A stretch of 11,578 bases of DNA from contig CACXHH010000050.1 of assembly GCA_902767455.1 (NCBI GenBank), positions 1 to 11,578 of the forward strand. Direction: 5' to 3'. This stretch comes from an uncultured Eubacteriales bacterium. Its GTDB lineage: Bacteria; Bacillota; Clostridia; Christensenellales; Borkfalkiaceae. Shown here in pieces: positions 1 to 7,991 of this stretch. Positions within the stretch are counted from its first letter, which is position 1, and each line of letters begins with the position of its first letter. Position numbers and translations under genes: made by a program. The notes beneath the pieces are model-generated. The model made no database searches. It saw nothing but the letters and a program-made list of their open reading frames with translations, and was not told the DNA's origin.

Positions 1-1
1 C

Positions 2-970
2 AAGGGGCTTCACGTCCTGAGCGAAGTTCTTCCCGTAGCCACCCTGAAGGAAGCCGCCGAACTCGTCGAAGCGGTGGAGCGCAGCGGAAAAATTTACGCG
101 TACGCCGAAAATTACTGTTATATGCCCGCTTCGCTCGAGATGAAAAAGCTTTATAAAAGCGGAAAGCTCGGAACTCTGGAATACGCCGAAGGCGAATATA
201 TCCACAACTGTCTGCCGATATGGCCCGAGATAACCCGGGGCGATCCCGCGCACTGGCGCAATAATATGTACGCAACCTTTTACTGCACTCACTCGATAGG
301 TCCTATTCTTCACGCCACGGGGCTTCGCCCGGTAAAGGTAAGCGGGTTCGAGATACCGTATTCTCCTAAAATGGCTATTATGGGCGCGAAAGGCGGCACC
401 GCCGGTATAGAAATGATAACGCTCTCGAACGGGGCGGTGCTTCGTTCCGCTCACGGCAACCTTGCGAAGAACTCTATCTGGTACTCGATGTACGGCACGA
501 AAGGCAGAGTTGAAAGCGCGCGCGAGGACACGGGCGGCGGAGATATGTTCACGCTGTTTGCGTCTCTCGACGAAACGGAAGTTTCCTGCGACGGCAAGGC
601 GGAAAAGCTCACCCCGAAAGACGCTCTTGCCGACAAGGCGGCGGGGTTCGGGCACAACGATTCCGACTACTACACCATGCACTGGTTCATCGAAGCCGTA
701 AAGGGAAACCCCGACGCCGACTATATCGACGTATACGAAGCTCTCGATATGGCTCTTCCCGGGATACTTGCCTACCGTTCGATACTTGACGGCGGCGTTC
801 CCGAAGATATTCCCGATATGCGCGACGAAAAGGCAAGAAAACTCGCAAAGCTCGACGATAAGCGCGTAGTCGTCGACTACCCGTCCTACTCGCGCGGGAA
901 AATAACCGTTGAAGACGCAGTCTACGAAAGACTGAAATCTATTTTAAAAAATAAGGAGAGAAAACAATGA
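2..970 (+). CDS. Gfo/Idh/MocA-family oxidoreductase (5' end outside window)
   Basis: This is the C-terminal ~320 residues of a Gfo/Idh/MocA-type enzyme, a cytoplasmic NAD(P)-dependent sugar or cyclitol dehydrogenase family. The reading frame is open from base 2, so the GTG at 74 is internal and the true start lies upstream. The first visible residues, HVLSEVLPVATLKEA (from base 11), match the end of the Rossmann domain, where most members have the EKP motif. Here the catalytic Lys position reads Val (SEVLP). ENYCYMP (about 107-127) follows, then HWRNNMY and CTHSIGPI (about 250-306), whose His matches the usual active-site His of the alpha/beta C-terminal domain. The end DYIDVYEALDMALPGILAYRS is also typical. 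The stop overlaps the next start codon (ATGA), so the two genes are probably translationally coupled. The substrate is not predictable. GH109-like NAD-dependent glycosidases belong to the same superfamily and are an alternative. Confidence 0.88.
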   Translation, partial: KGLHVLSEVLPVATLKEAAELVEAVERSGKIYAYAENYCYMPASLEMKKLYKSGKLGTLEYAEGEYIHNCLPIWPEITRGDPAHWRNNMYATFYCTHSIGPILHATGLRPVKVSGFEIPYSPKMAIMGAKGGTAGIEMITLSNGAVLRSAHGNLAKNSIWYSMYGTKGRVESAREDTGGGDMFTLFASLDETEVSCDGKAEKLTPKDALADKAAGFGHNDSDYYTMHWFIEAVKGNPDADYIDVYEALDMALPGILAYRSILDGGVPEDIPDMRDEKARKLAKLDDKRVVVDYPSYSRGKITVEDAVYERLKSILKNKERKQ

Positions 971-3756
971 CAAAATCGATCAAACGCATTCTGATAGCGG
1001 CGCTTTCGATCGCGTTCGTATTCGCGGCTTGTGCGACGCTCGGCTTTACTAATAAGGCGAGCGCCGAAGAAACCGCGCAATGGACGGGCGGATTTACCGC
1101 TACCGAAGAAAACGGCGAAACGGTTTACACCGCAAACACCAACAGCTCGAGATTAGATCTCGTAGGCGACGTAGGCGCGAACAACAAAATTGACTTTAAG
1201 TTCCGCCCCAACGCGGGAGGCGGCGATTTGTCCGATTTCTATTTTTATATCGGAACGAGCGATAAAACGCACTACGTCGCGTTCAGAATATATTATTACT
1301 GGCGCGCGGTCGCTATCATCGACTTCACGTACGATTTCGGCTCTTCCTCCGAGATACTTGCGGCGGTCAACTACGCCGATAACGGCGGCGGAAACTGGAA
1401 CGGCTACGACGCGTGGCACGACGTTTCCGTCGAATTCAACGCAAAACAGTACGTTATAACGGTCGACGGCGGCACGGCCACCGCTCAGAACACTCAGGGC
1501 TATACGTTCGTAAACGGAGCTGCTTTGTTCAGCGTCTGGAACGAGATCCCGTCGATAAAGGATATGAAGTTCTCCGTCGCTTCCGACTGGTACGGCAACG
1601 TTGACAGAACCACCGAAAACGGCGATATCGTTTACAACGTCAATTCGACCTGCAACAACAATCAGTGGATAAGATATATCGACTATATCGGCACCGCGGG
1701 CGACGTAAACACTTTCGAGTTTTCCTTCCGTCCCAACGCCGAATGTGCGGGCGACACGGCTAATATAACTTTCGTTTTGAGCAACGGTTCTGCGGCTCTG
1801 AGAATAGCCTTCTTGAACTACTGGAAAGCGGTTTTGGTGTCGTTTACCGACGCGCAGGGCAACCAGACTCACGATCTCGGTTCGGGAAACTACCCCGTAA
1901 AGACGGATAGCTGGACGGGTTACGATATATGGTACAATGTAAAGATACAGTTTGAGTCGGGGGCGATCGCCGTCTATATCAACGGCGACAGGATATTCGC
2001 TTCGGGCGCCACCAACACTTTCGCTTTCCAGAATTTAAGTTACGGATTCACCACGTGGGGCGAACTTCCTTCCGTAAAAGGCATGAAGCTCTATAATTCC
2101 ACGCTTGCCGAAGGCTTATACGGCTACTACGCAGAAAAACCCGAAGGAACGGAAAACGTTCTCACCGCTTATTCGAGTGTTCTTGCGTATCTCAACTATA
2201 AGGGCTCGACCGAAGGCGTAACGGGCGCGGAATTTTACTTCCGTCCGAGCAACGTATGTCATGACGATACGGCGAACTTATCTCTTTACGTTTCAAACGG
2301 CGAACAGACTTTAAGATTTGCCATACAGCATTACTGGAAGGCTATCATTCTGTATACCTCCGCGAACGGCGGCGACGAAACGCAGATCAACTTGGCAAAC
2401 TACGTCGCCAAGGTCAACGGCTGGAACAACGAAGCGAACTGGTATAAATTCGATATTCGCTTTGAAAGCGGAATGATCTCCGTCTACTGCGACGACGTAA
2501 GAGTATTCTCCACAGGCGCGGACTATGGTTTCGATTTCACGAAAGCTATTAACATTTACTTTTCGTCCTGGGGCTGCGTGCCTTCCGTCAAAGGCTTCAG
2601 GCTCTTAACGGACGCCGCGCCCGCAGGCTGGTACGGCAATTACGGCGAAACGTATTTTGGCAACTACAACGAACAGACCCAATCAAGCGAAAGCGTCTAC
2701 ACTGCTGACAGCGTAGCCTTTACTCTCCTTTATTATAAAGGCGATATGGGCGACGTCAATACCGTTGAATTTGCTTTCAGACCTAACGCGACGTGGAACA
2801 ACGACGTGACCGCAAACCTTTCATTCTCGCTTTCGACGGGCGATATCGGCTTCCGTATAGAGTTCCAGAATTACTGGAAAGCGCTGTTTATCCATATGTT
2901 TAACGCCGATTTCAGCGTGAATCTCGCAGATATAACCGTCGTCAATTATCCCGTCAAGACTGACTCCTGGACGGGTTACGACGTTTGGTATAACGTTGAA
3001 TTCCGGTTTGCGCCCAAAGCGCTTCTCGTATACGTCAACGGCGACCTGCTCGCGTATTCGTGTACCGATTACGAAGTAGAGTTCAAGAACCTTTCATGCT
3101 TTTTCTCCGACTGGGGCGAAGCGACTTCCATCAAGGATATCAAGTTATCAAAAACTCAGTTTTCGTCCGTTCATAAACCCGTGACAGACGACGCCGTCGC
3201 CGCCACTTGCACTTTAGCCGGTCTTACCGAAGGCTCACACTGCTCTGAATGCGGTGAAGTTATCGTCGCTCAACAGCCTACCGAAGCTCTCGGCCACGAT
3301 ATGACACACGTTGAAGCAACTGCCGCAACCTGTGCGGAAGCAGGCAATATCGAATACTGGTACTGCGAAGTATGCAAGAAATATTTCGCCGACGCAAACG
3401 GCGAAACGGAGACGACTATCGAAGCTACCGTTACCGAAGCTCTCGGGCATGACTACGAAGTGACCTTCGAGTGGACGAAGACGAGCTCGGGCTACACCGT
3501 CACCGCAACGGCGACATGCAAAACAGACGGTACCACCGAAAATGTCAACGCGATCGTGACCGCTGAAAAAACCGATAACGGCAAGCGCTATACCGCTACC
3601 GTGACCGTCAACGGAAAAGAGTACGTCGAAGAAAAAGATACCGTTTCGGCGAGATCTTCCTGTGGTTCCAACCTTGCCGCTCCCGCGGCGATAATGGCAA
3701 CGGTCCTCGTGGCTCTTGCCGCCGTCATAATTAAAAAACGCAAATTCAACGCATAA
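967..3756 (+). CDS. Secreted, membrane-anchored protein with four tandem beta-rich modules and Cys/His repeats
   Basis: This 929-residue surface protein has no recognised catalytic domain. The ATG is supported by AAGGAG at 953-958, eight bases upstream. Residues 1-35 form a signal peptide (MTKSIKRI, hydrophobic core, cleavage near ASA-EE). Residues 39-731 are four copies of a module of ~170 residues with FxFRPN, NYWKA, DxWYNV, VYVNGD and WGxxPSIKDMK motifs. It looks like an all-beta, possibly concanavalin-like fold, and carbohydrate binding is only inferred. Residues 748-828 hold two C-x10-C-x2-C plus GHD units (C748/C759/C762/H777 and C789/C800/C803/H828), possible metal sites of a kind common in clostridial surface proteins. 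A small beta domain (829-892) follows. The tail is SSCGSN (C899), a hydrophobic helix and KKRKFNA. The gene overlaps the oxidoreductase stop by four bases and is followed by a terminator. It probably works with the next gene, which shares the module. Function unknown. Confidence 0.93.
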   Translation: MTKSIKRILIAALSIAFVFAACATLGFTNKASAEETAQWTGGFTATEENGETVYTANTNSSRLDLVGDVGANNKIDFKFRPNAGGGDLSDFYFYIGTSDKTHYVAFRIYYYWRAVAIIDFTYDFGSSSEILAAVNYADNGGGNWNGYDAWHDVSVEFNAKQYVITVDGGTATAQNTQGYTFVNGAALFSVWNEIPSIKDMKFSVASDWYGNVDRTTENGDIVYNVNSTCNNNQWIRYIDYIGTAGDVNTFEFSFRPNAECAGDTANITFVLSNGSAALRIAFLNYWKAVLVSFTDAQGNQTHDLGSGNYPVKTDSWTGYDIWYNVKIQFESGAIAVYINGDRIFASGATNTFAFQNLSYGFTTWGELPSVKGMKLYNSTLAEGLYGYYAEKPEGTENVLTAYSSVLAYLNYKGSTEGVTGAEFYFRPSNVCHDDTANLSLYVSNGEQTLRFAIQHYWKAIILYTSANGGDETQINLANYVAKVNGWNNEANWYKFDIRFESGMISVYCDDVRVFSTGADYGFDFTKAINIYFSSWGCVPSVKGFRLLTDAAPAGWYGNYGETYFGNYNEQTQSSESVYTADSVAFTLLYYKGDMGDVNTVEFAFRPNATWNNDVTANLSFSLSTGDIGFRIEFQNYWKALFIHMFNADFSVNLADITVVNYPVKTDSWTGYDVWYNVEFRFAPKALLVYVNGDLLAYSCTDYEVEFKNLSCFFSDWGEATSIKDIKLSKTQFSSVHKPVTDDAVAATCTLAGLTEGSHCSECGEVIVAQQPTEALGHDMTHVEATAATCAEAGNIEYWYCEVCKKYFADANGETETTIEATVTEALGHDYEVTFEWTKTSSGYTVTATATCKTDGTTENVNAIVTAEKTDNGKRYTATVTVNGKEYVEEKDTVSARSSCGSNLAAPAAIMATVLVALAAVIIKKRKFNA
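1081..3159 (+). repeat. Four tandem copies of a ~170-residue protein module
   Basis: The copies run approximately 1081-1587, 1588-2115, 2116-2628 and 2629-3159, each beginning at a W/L-(T/Y)-G motif. Shared positions are FRPN or FRPS, a central Y/NYW(K/R)A, D-x-W or N-W-Y in the middle, VYVNGD-like strands, and a closing S/W-G-x-PS(I/V)K(D/G). Copies 2 and 4 share NYPVKTDSWTGYD almost exactly (from 1888 and 2944), which suggests more recent duplication or conversion between them. Copy 1 is the most divergent. I do not recognise a named family. A LamG/concanavalin-like sandwich is the best guess. Confidence 0.85.
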
Positions 3757-3772
3757 TCAAAAGTAACGAACA

Positions 3773-3809
3773 CGCCGCCCGTTACGCGAAAAAAGTAACG
3801 GGCGCGTTT
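3773..3809 (+). terminator. Rho-independent terminator after the four-module gene
   Basis: A 9-bp stem (GCCCGTTAC at 3777-3785 with its complement at 3795-3803) is extended by three pairs across a one-base bulge and closes a GCGAAAAAA loop. Only a short T stretch follows (3807-3809), so termination may be incomplete and the next gene could receive some readthrough. Confidence 0.65.
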
Positions 3810-3838
3810 CATATAACCGTTTAACAGTTTCAAGACCT

Positions 3839-3856
3839 TTTACCGCGGCGGGTAAA
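3839..3856 (+). promoter_or_regulatory. Inverted repeat in the leader of the GH28-like gene
   Basis: TTTACC at 3839-3844 and GGTAAA at 3851-3856 form a perfect 6-bp inverted repeat around GCGGCG, about 40 bases before the next start codon. There is no T run, so it is not a terminator. It could be an operator or a leader hairpin. The surrounding gap (3810-3897) also holds AT-rich AAAATATATC (3873-3882) as a weak -10 candidate and AGGG (3887-3890) as ribosome binding site. No convincing -35/-10 pair is visible. Confidence 0.3.
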
Positions 3857-3897
3857 CGTCGCGAAACTATTCAAAATATATCTGGCAGGGATTATTT

Positions 3898-6800
3898 ATG
3901 AGCGTAACGAAAAGAAAACTTCTTATATTTATCGTTTTAACTACGGCAGTAGCGGCAATCGCTCTTGCGGTCGTTTCTGCAAACGTCAGATCGGCTTTTG
4001 GCGAAGAGGGCGTATGGACGGGTTATTCCGTCGGTGCCGAGAGCGGTAGCTCCGTCTATTCGGCAAACAGCAACGACCTTTGGAGCGTGCAAACTCTCGA
4101 ATACTCGTCGAGCACGGGCGAAAACGATCAGATAAGTTTTTCCATGCGCGCAAACGGAAGCTGGAACGGGGATGTAGAGGCTCACCTTACTTTCTACGTC
4201 GACGCAGGGGAAGACTTTATCGGTTTTAAGATAATGAACTACTGGAAGGCGATTCGCATAGTCCGCTTCGATAAGAACGGGAACGAAACGTTTATAAAAG
4301 ACGCAGTAAACTACGCCGACAACGGCGGCGGAAAGTGGAGCAACACCTATAAATGGTATAACTTCAGGTTGGTTTTCAATTCGACGGCGTTCGAGGTGTA
4401 TGTAGACGACGTCCGAATCTCCACGGGGATAAATCTCGATAAGTTCGACGTGAGCGACACGACCTGCCGTTTCAGCTCGTGGGGTTGCGCTCCGTCTATA
4501 AAAGATATTATTTTCTCAAAGAGAAACGGCGCGGAAGAGACTTTCGGCGACTATTCGGCGGCAGACGAAAAAGGCGATACCGTCTATACCGCCAACGGCG
4601 ACGTATGGGACGTAAAAAACCTTTATTATTCGGGCACTACTAAAAATTCGGACATGATAAAATTTTCCTTCCGCCCGAATACCGACTGGAACGGCGACGA
4701 CACCGCGCACGTCACGGCGTATATAGCTCTGGCACCCGAAAAATATCTCGGGTTCAGGTTTATGAACTACTGGAACGCTTCCCGAATCATCATTATGGAC
4801 GGCAACGCTGCGAGCAACGTCACCGAAGCCAAGTATGTTCTCACAAGTTCTTACGTCGAAGGCTGGCTTGATACCGATAAGTGGTTTGACGTCAGAATAT
4901 ATTTCAGCGAAAGATATATCGTAGTCATCGTCGACGGGTACGTGTGCAACGTCATTCACCATCTGCACGGCTACGAACTTAAAGATAGGCCCGTTTTTAT
5001 AGGCAACTGGGGGCACAACGTTTCGATAAAAGATTTTTCGACTTCGTCTTCGGGCGTAAACCCTTTTGAGCTCGGGTATATGGATCTCGAATTTACCGAC
5101 GAAGCTTCTTTAACGGCTCTTACCGTTTCGGGCGGAAGCGTCGGATATTCTGACGGATGCGCCGTGTTCGATATTTTTGAAGATGGCGCGACGCTCACCG
5201 TAAACGACAACCAGCGCGATTTAGGACCTTACTGCGCCGATATGAGCGTGAGAAACTCCGTTATGACTCGTCTTAAAAACTCGTCTTCGGCAGACAGCGT
5301 TACGGTCACCGTAAGAACCGACGCGTCAACCACCGCTTACTCGAAAACCGTAGCGCTTAAAGGAAACGACGATTTCAATACCTATCTTATAAACTTTTCG
5401 TCTTTTGCGCCGAGGGGATATATAACTCAGGTAGCTTTTACCTTAAACGGTGCATCAAGCGGGAGCGTTGCCGTAGATTTCATCTCTTTTGAGAGAGAAG
5501 AAGCCTTTTACGATTACGCCGGCGCAATAACTTCGTGCGTGGCGGATAAGTCGAGCGGCATGGTAACCGTCACGGGCAAGGTCAAATCGGCGCATACGGG
5601 AAAGACTGTGACTGTTTACGTTACCCCGATGAGCAACTACGCCGAAAACGTCATAGACGCGGGGCTCGAGATAATTACCACCGCTCACGTCGCTTCGGAC
5701 GGCAGCTTCGCCGCGAGCTTTCCGCTCGAAGACGGCAGGGGAATATCGAGACTCGGTCAGTCGTTCATCGCGACGACGGGCTACACGAAAATTTCTTCGC
5801 CTTTCAGAATAACGAACTACCGTGATTTCGTCGTCAACCCTTACGAGTTTACTCTTCCCGACCTCGCCGTGAAAATCACTTCGTCGCCGTATAACGCCGT
5901 GGGCGACGGCTATACCGACGATACCGCCGCGATACAGACGGCTATAGATTTCGTAAGTTCTTCAGGCGGCGGTACGGTGATAATTCCGGGAGATACGACC
6001 GTCGAAGGCGGAAAAAGATATATCGCCACGGCTTTGAGAATTAAGGATAACGTCGAGCTTCGCATAGAAACCGGCGCCACGATCTGGCAGTCCCCGCGCG
6101 CGGAAGACTACAAATATAAAGTTCTTTTCGGGCACGATTACGTTTCCGACTCCATGTGGCCGCATGCCTGCAATGTCAACGAGCCGCTGATTCTTATGAA
6201 GGACGCTACCAATGTCCGCATAACGGGCGGCGGCACCGTTCGCCTTGCCGACTGGGGTATGAACGAACTCGACAGCGTAGCCGTCACCGATCCGAACAGA
6301 GGCAAAAACTGCGCCAATATAATCCATATAGCGCCGATATATATAAACAACTGTAAGAACGTAGAAGTTTCGGATATAACTATCCTTCACACGAATAACT
6401 GGCATATAACCACGACTTACTGCGAGAATATGGCGATAATGAACGTCACCGAAAAGGACGCTTCCTGCGCCAACTCCGACGGGCTGGGCTTAGCTTCGGC
6501 GCATAACGTTTACGTCACGAGAAATTACCTTTATTCAAACGACGACGCCATAACTCTCATAGATACGCCCGAAGATCCGAGAAGGAGCTTCTGGTGGAAC
6601 GAGAGCGATAGCACCGCCGACAGAACGATCAAAAACATTCAGATAGAATATAATAATATGTGGGGCGGGCTGGGACTCGTGTTCATAGCCTGGGGCAGCG
6701 CGTCTTCCGACCTTGAAAAAGTATCGATACGCAATCTCGTTGTTCACGACAACTATATTTCCGGGCATCAGGCGATAGGTTCGTGGCCGGATAACCCCTT

Positions 6801-7935
6801 CTACGGTACAAGCGCTTTTTCGACTTATAACTTCAACGAGCAGAACGATTTTTCGCCCGTGTTCGATATCTATATGTATAACAACGACTATCCGGGAAAC
6901 TACTGCGATCTTTCGTGGGCGCGAGTTCCGTCGGTCAGAGTTTACGCCACAAACTTTATCACGAATTACCCGTATAAGTGCGCGGATAGTTTCGTTAACG
7001 CAAGTTTTGAAAGAGATTTTCGTTTTAAGGAAGAAAAGGATTTCACGTCCGGGCTCACCAACTGGACGTTCACATATCTCGGCGGAGCGGCGTCTACGGT
7101 AAAACGCGGCGAAAAGACCGTCACGACGAGTGTGGACGATTGCAAACTGATCGTCGCCGATTACGCCGCTCTCGTTCACGGCGGCGCGCTTTGGCAAGGG
7201 CTTTACCTTGAAACGGGCGTGTACACGTTCAGCGCAAATTGCGTCGGCGCGGAAGGTGGATATATCTTTTTCGGTAAGCCTGAAGCGCGTACGAACGTCA
7301 CCGACGATTTCGGCGTGACCGTTCTGAAAAAGAGAGACGTTTCTTCCCTTTTCGGCTACGCAAGCGCAAAGATAACCTTCGAAGTAAAGACGGCGGGCGT
7401 ATACGCGCTCGGCTTTATCGCTGAAGGCGAACTTATCTTCGACGACTGCGAAATAAGAGAAAACGCAGTCGTGAACGAAGCGCTCCAAGAAGTTTATCGG
7501 GCTTTAAAAGATTCCGAAACGATAGATCTCGGCTTGTTTACCGCTCAAAGCGTTGCGGCGTTCAACGAAGCGACGGCGCTTTTGGCTTCCGTCGCCGCCG
7601 CGCAGAGTATCTCCGAAAGCGAGTGTAAAAACGCCGTAAACGCCTATAACTCGGCTGTCAAAGCTCTCGAAGTCAAAACCGACGAGCTCGATAACTCGTC
7701 TTCTCAAAGCGCCGATATTTCATCTTCCGAAGAAGGTTCGGCTTCCGTTTACGACCCCGAAAGCGCGGATATAAGCCCGTTATCGCCGTATTCGAGCCAA
7801 AAACAGTCGTCAAAACCTTCGCAGGAAACCAAGAGCGGCGGGTGCGGCGGTAACGTCACCGCGGGCGCGCTGATAACCGTTTTACTCACGGCGCTTGCCG
7901 CGGTAATATTTACACGCAGGCGCAGAATAATTTAA
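3898..7935 (+). CDS. Secreted, membrane-anchored GH28-like (pectin-lyase fold) multidomain carbohydrate-active protein
   Basis: This 1345-residue surface protein starts at an ATG preceded by AGGG seven bases upstream. In order: signal peptide (1-37); two copies of the module found in the upstream gene (40-385); a beta-sandwich-like region (~395-535); an Ig-like region (~536-640); a right-handed beta-helix (~660-1035); a CBM-like jelly roll (~1045-1190); a FIVAR-like helical segment (~1193-1260); a Ser-rich stalk; GGCGG (C1316); a hydrophobic helix; and RRRRII. The helix opens with the family signature GDGYTDDTAAIQTAI and a GGGTVIIP strand. NSDGLG (D861) and NDDAITL (D882, D883) match the acidic motifs of GH28 polygalacturonases. 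The GHG motif is replaced by GGLGLVFIAWGS (924-934) and no RIK motif is clear, so the exact activity is uncertain. It may be a hydrolase on pectin-like or other acidic polysaccharide, or a non-GH28 relative. The protein is predicted to act at the cell surface. Confidence 0.9.
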   Translation: MSVTKRKLLIFIVLTTAVAAIALAVVSANVRSAFGEEGVWTGYSVGAESGSSVYSANSNDLWSVQTLEYSSSTGENDQISFSMRANGSWNGDVEAHLTFYVDAGEDFIGFKIMNYWKAIRIVRFDKNGNETFIKDAVNYADNGGGKWSNTYKWYNFRLVFNSTAFEVYVDDVRISTGINLDKFDVSDTTCRFSSWGCAPSIKDIIFSKRNGAEETFGDYSAADEKGDTVYTANGDVWDVKNLYYSGTTKNSDMIKFSFRPNTDWNGDDTAHVTAYIALAPEKYLGFRFMNYWNASRIIIMDGNAASNVTEAKYVLTSSYVEGWLDTDKWFDVRIYFSERYIVVIVDGYVCNVIHHLHGYELKDRPVFIGNWGHNVSIKDFSTSSSGVNPFELGYMDLEFTDEASLTALTVSGGSVGYSDGCAVFDIFEDGATLTVNDNQRDLGPYCADMSVRNSVMTRLKNSSSADSVTVTVRTDASTTAYSKTVALKGNDDFNTYLINFSSFAPRGYITQVAFTLNGASSGSVAVDFISFEREEAFYDYAGAITSCVADKSSGMVTVTGKVKSAHTGKTVTVYVTPMSNYAENVIDAGLEIITTAHVASDGSFAASFPLEDGRGISRLGQSFIATTGYTKISSPFRITNYRDFVVNPYEFTLPDLAVKITSSPYNAVGDGYTDDTAAIQTAIDFVSSSGGGTVIIPGDTTVEGGKRYIATALRIKDNVELRIETGATIWQSPRAEDYKYKVLFGHDYVSDSMWPHACNVNEPLILMKDATNVRITGGGTVRLADWGMNELDSVAVTDPNRGKNCANIIHIAPIYINNCKNVEVSDITILHTNNWHITTTYCENMAIMNVTEKDASCANSDGLGLASAHNVYVTRNYLYSNDDAITLIDTPEDPRRSFWWNESDSTADRTIKNIQIEYNNMWGGLGLVFIAWGSASSDLEKVSIRNLVVHDNYISGHQAIGSWPDNPFYGTSAFSTYNFNEQNDFSPVFDIYMYNNDYPGNYCDLSWARVPSVRVYATNFITNYPYKCADSFVNASFERDFRFKEEKDFTSGLTNWTFTYLGGAASTVKRGEKTVTTSVDDCKLIVADYAALVHGGALWQGLYLETGVYTFSANCVGAEGGYIFFGKPEARTNVTDDFGVTVLKKRDVSSLFGYASAKITFEVKTAGVYALGFIAEGELIFDDCEIRENAVVNEALQEVYRALKDSETIDLGLFTAQSVAAFNEATALLASVAAAQSISESECKNAVNAYNSAVKALEVKTDELDNSSSQSADISSSEEGSASVYDPESADISPLSPYSSQKQSSKPSQETKSGGCGGNVTAGALITVLLTALAAVIFTRRRRII
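4015..5052 (+). repeat. Two more copies of the ~170-residue module, in the GH28-like protein
   Basis: The copies run about 4015-4542 and 4543-5052. They show the same landmarks as those in the upstream gene: FSMRAN or FSFRPN, MNYWKA or MNYWNA, KWYNF or KWFDV, and SSWGCAPSIKD or GNWGHNVSIKD. The NYADNGGGKW segment (4306-4338) is nearly identical, also in DNA, to NYADNGGGNW at 1366-1398, with three differences in 33 bases. The two genes therefore share a recent common source for this part. Confidence 0.85.
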
Positions 7936-7940
7936 TAACG

Positions 7941-7984
7941 AAAATCCGCTTCGGTTAGAATTTATTTCCGAAGCGGATTTTTTT
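7941..7984 (+). terminator. Strong rho-independent terminator after the GH28-like gene
   Basis: TCCGCTTCGG (7945-7954) pairs perfectly with CCGAAGCGGA (7968-7977). The stem is extended by AAAA/TTTT to about 14 bp, with a 13-base AT-rich loop and seven Ts at 7978-7984. It begins five bases after the stop codon. Confidence 0.93.
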
Positions 7985-7991
7985 GCCGTTT

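Noticed and set aside
74..76. GTG at 74 as the start of the oxidoreductase gene
   Set aside because: The frame is open upstream to base 2 and encodes the conserved HVLSEVLP part of the family, so the GTG is an internal Val codon.
3851..3864. CcpA cre-like site (GGTAAACGTCGCGA)
   Set aside because: Only the left half fits the cre consensus. The right half has several mismatches, so it cannot be called.
6535..7488. Long minus-strand open frame (317 codons) opposite the GH28-like gene
   Set aside because: It is the mirror of a clearly coding plus-strand frame with recognisable domains. Its translation is rich in Arg, Val and Phe with no domain pattern, as expected of a shadow frame.
7912..7935. 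LPXTG-type sortase signal at the C-terminus of the surface proteins
   Set aside because: Neither tail contains LPXTG or a close variant. Both have a Cys-Gly motif before the hydrophobic segment instead.
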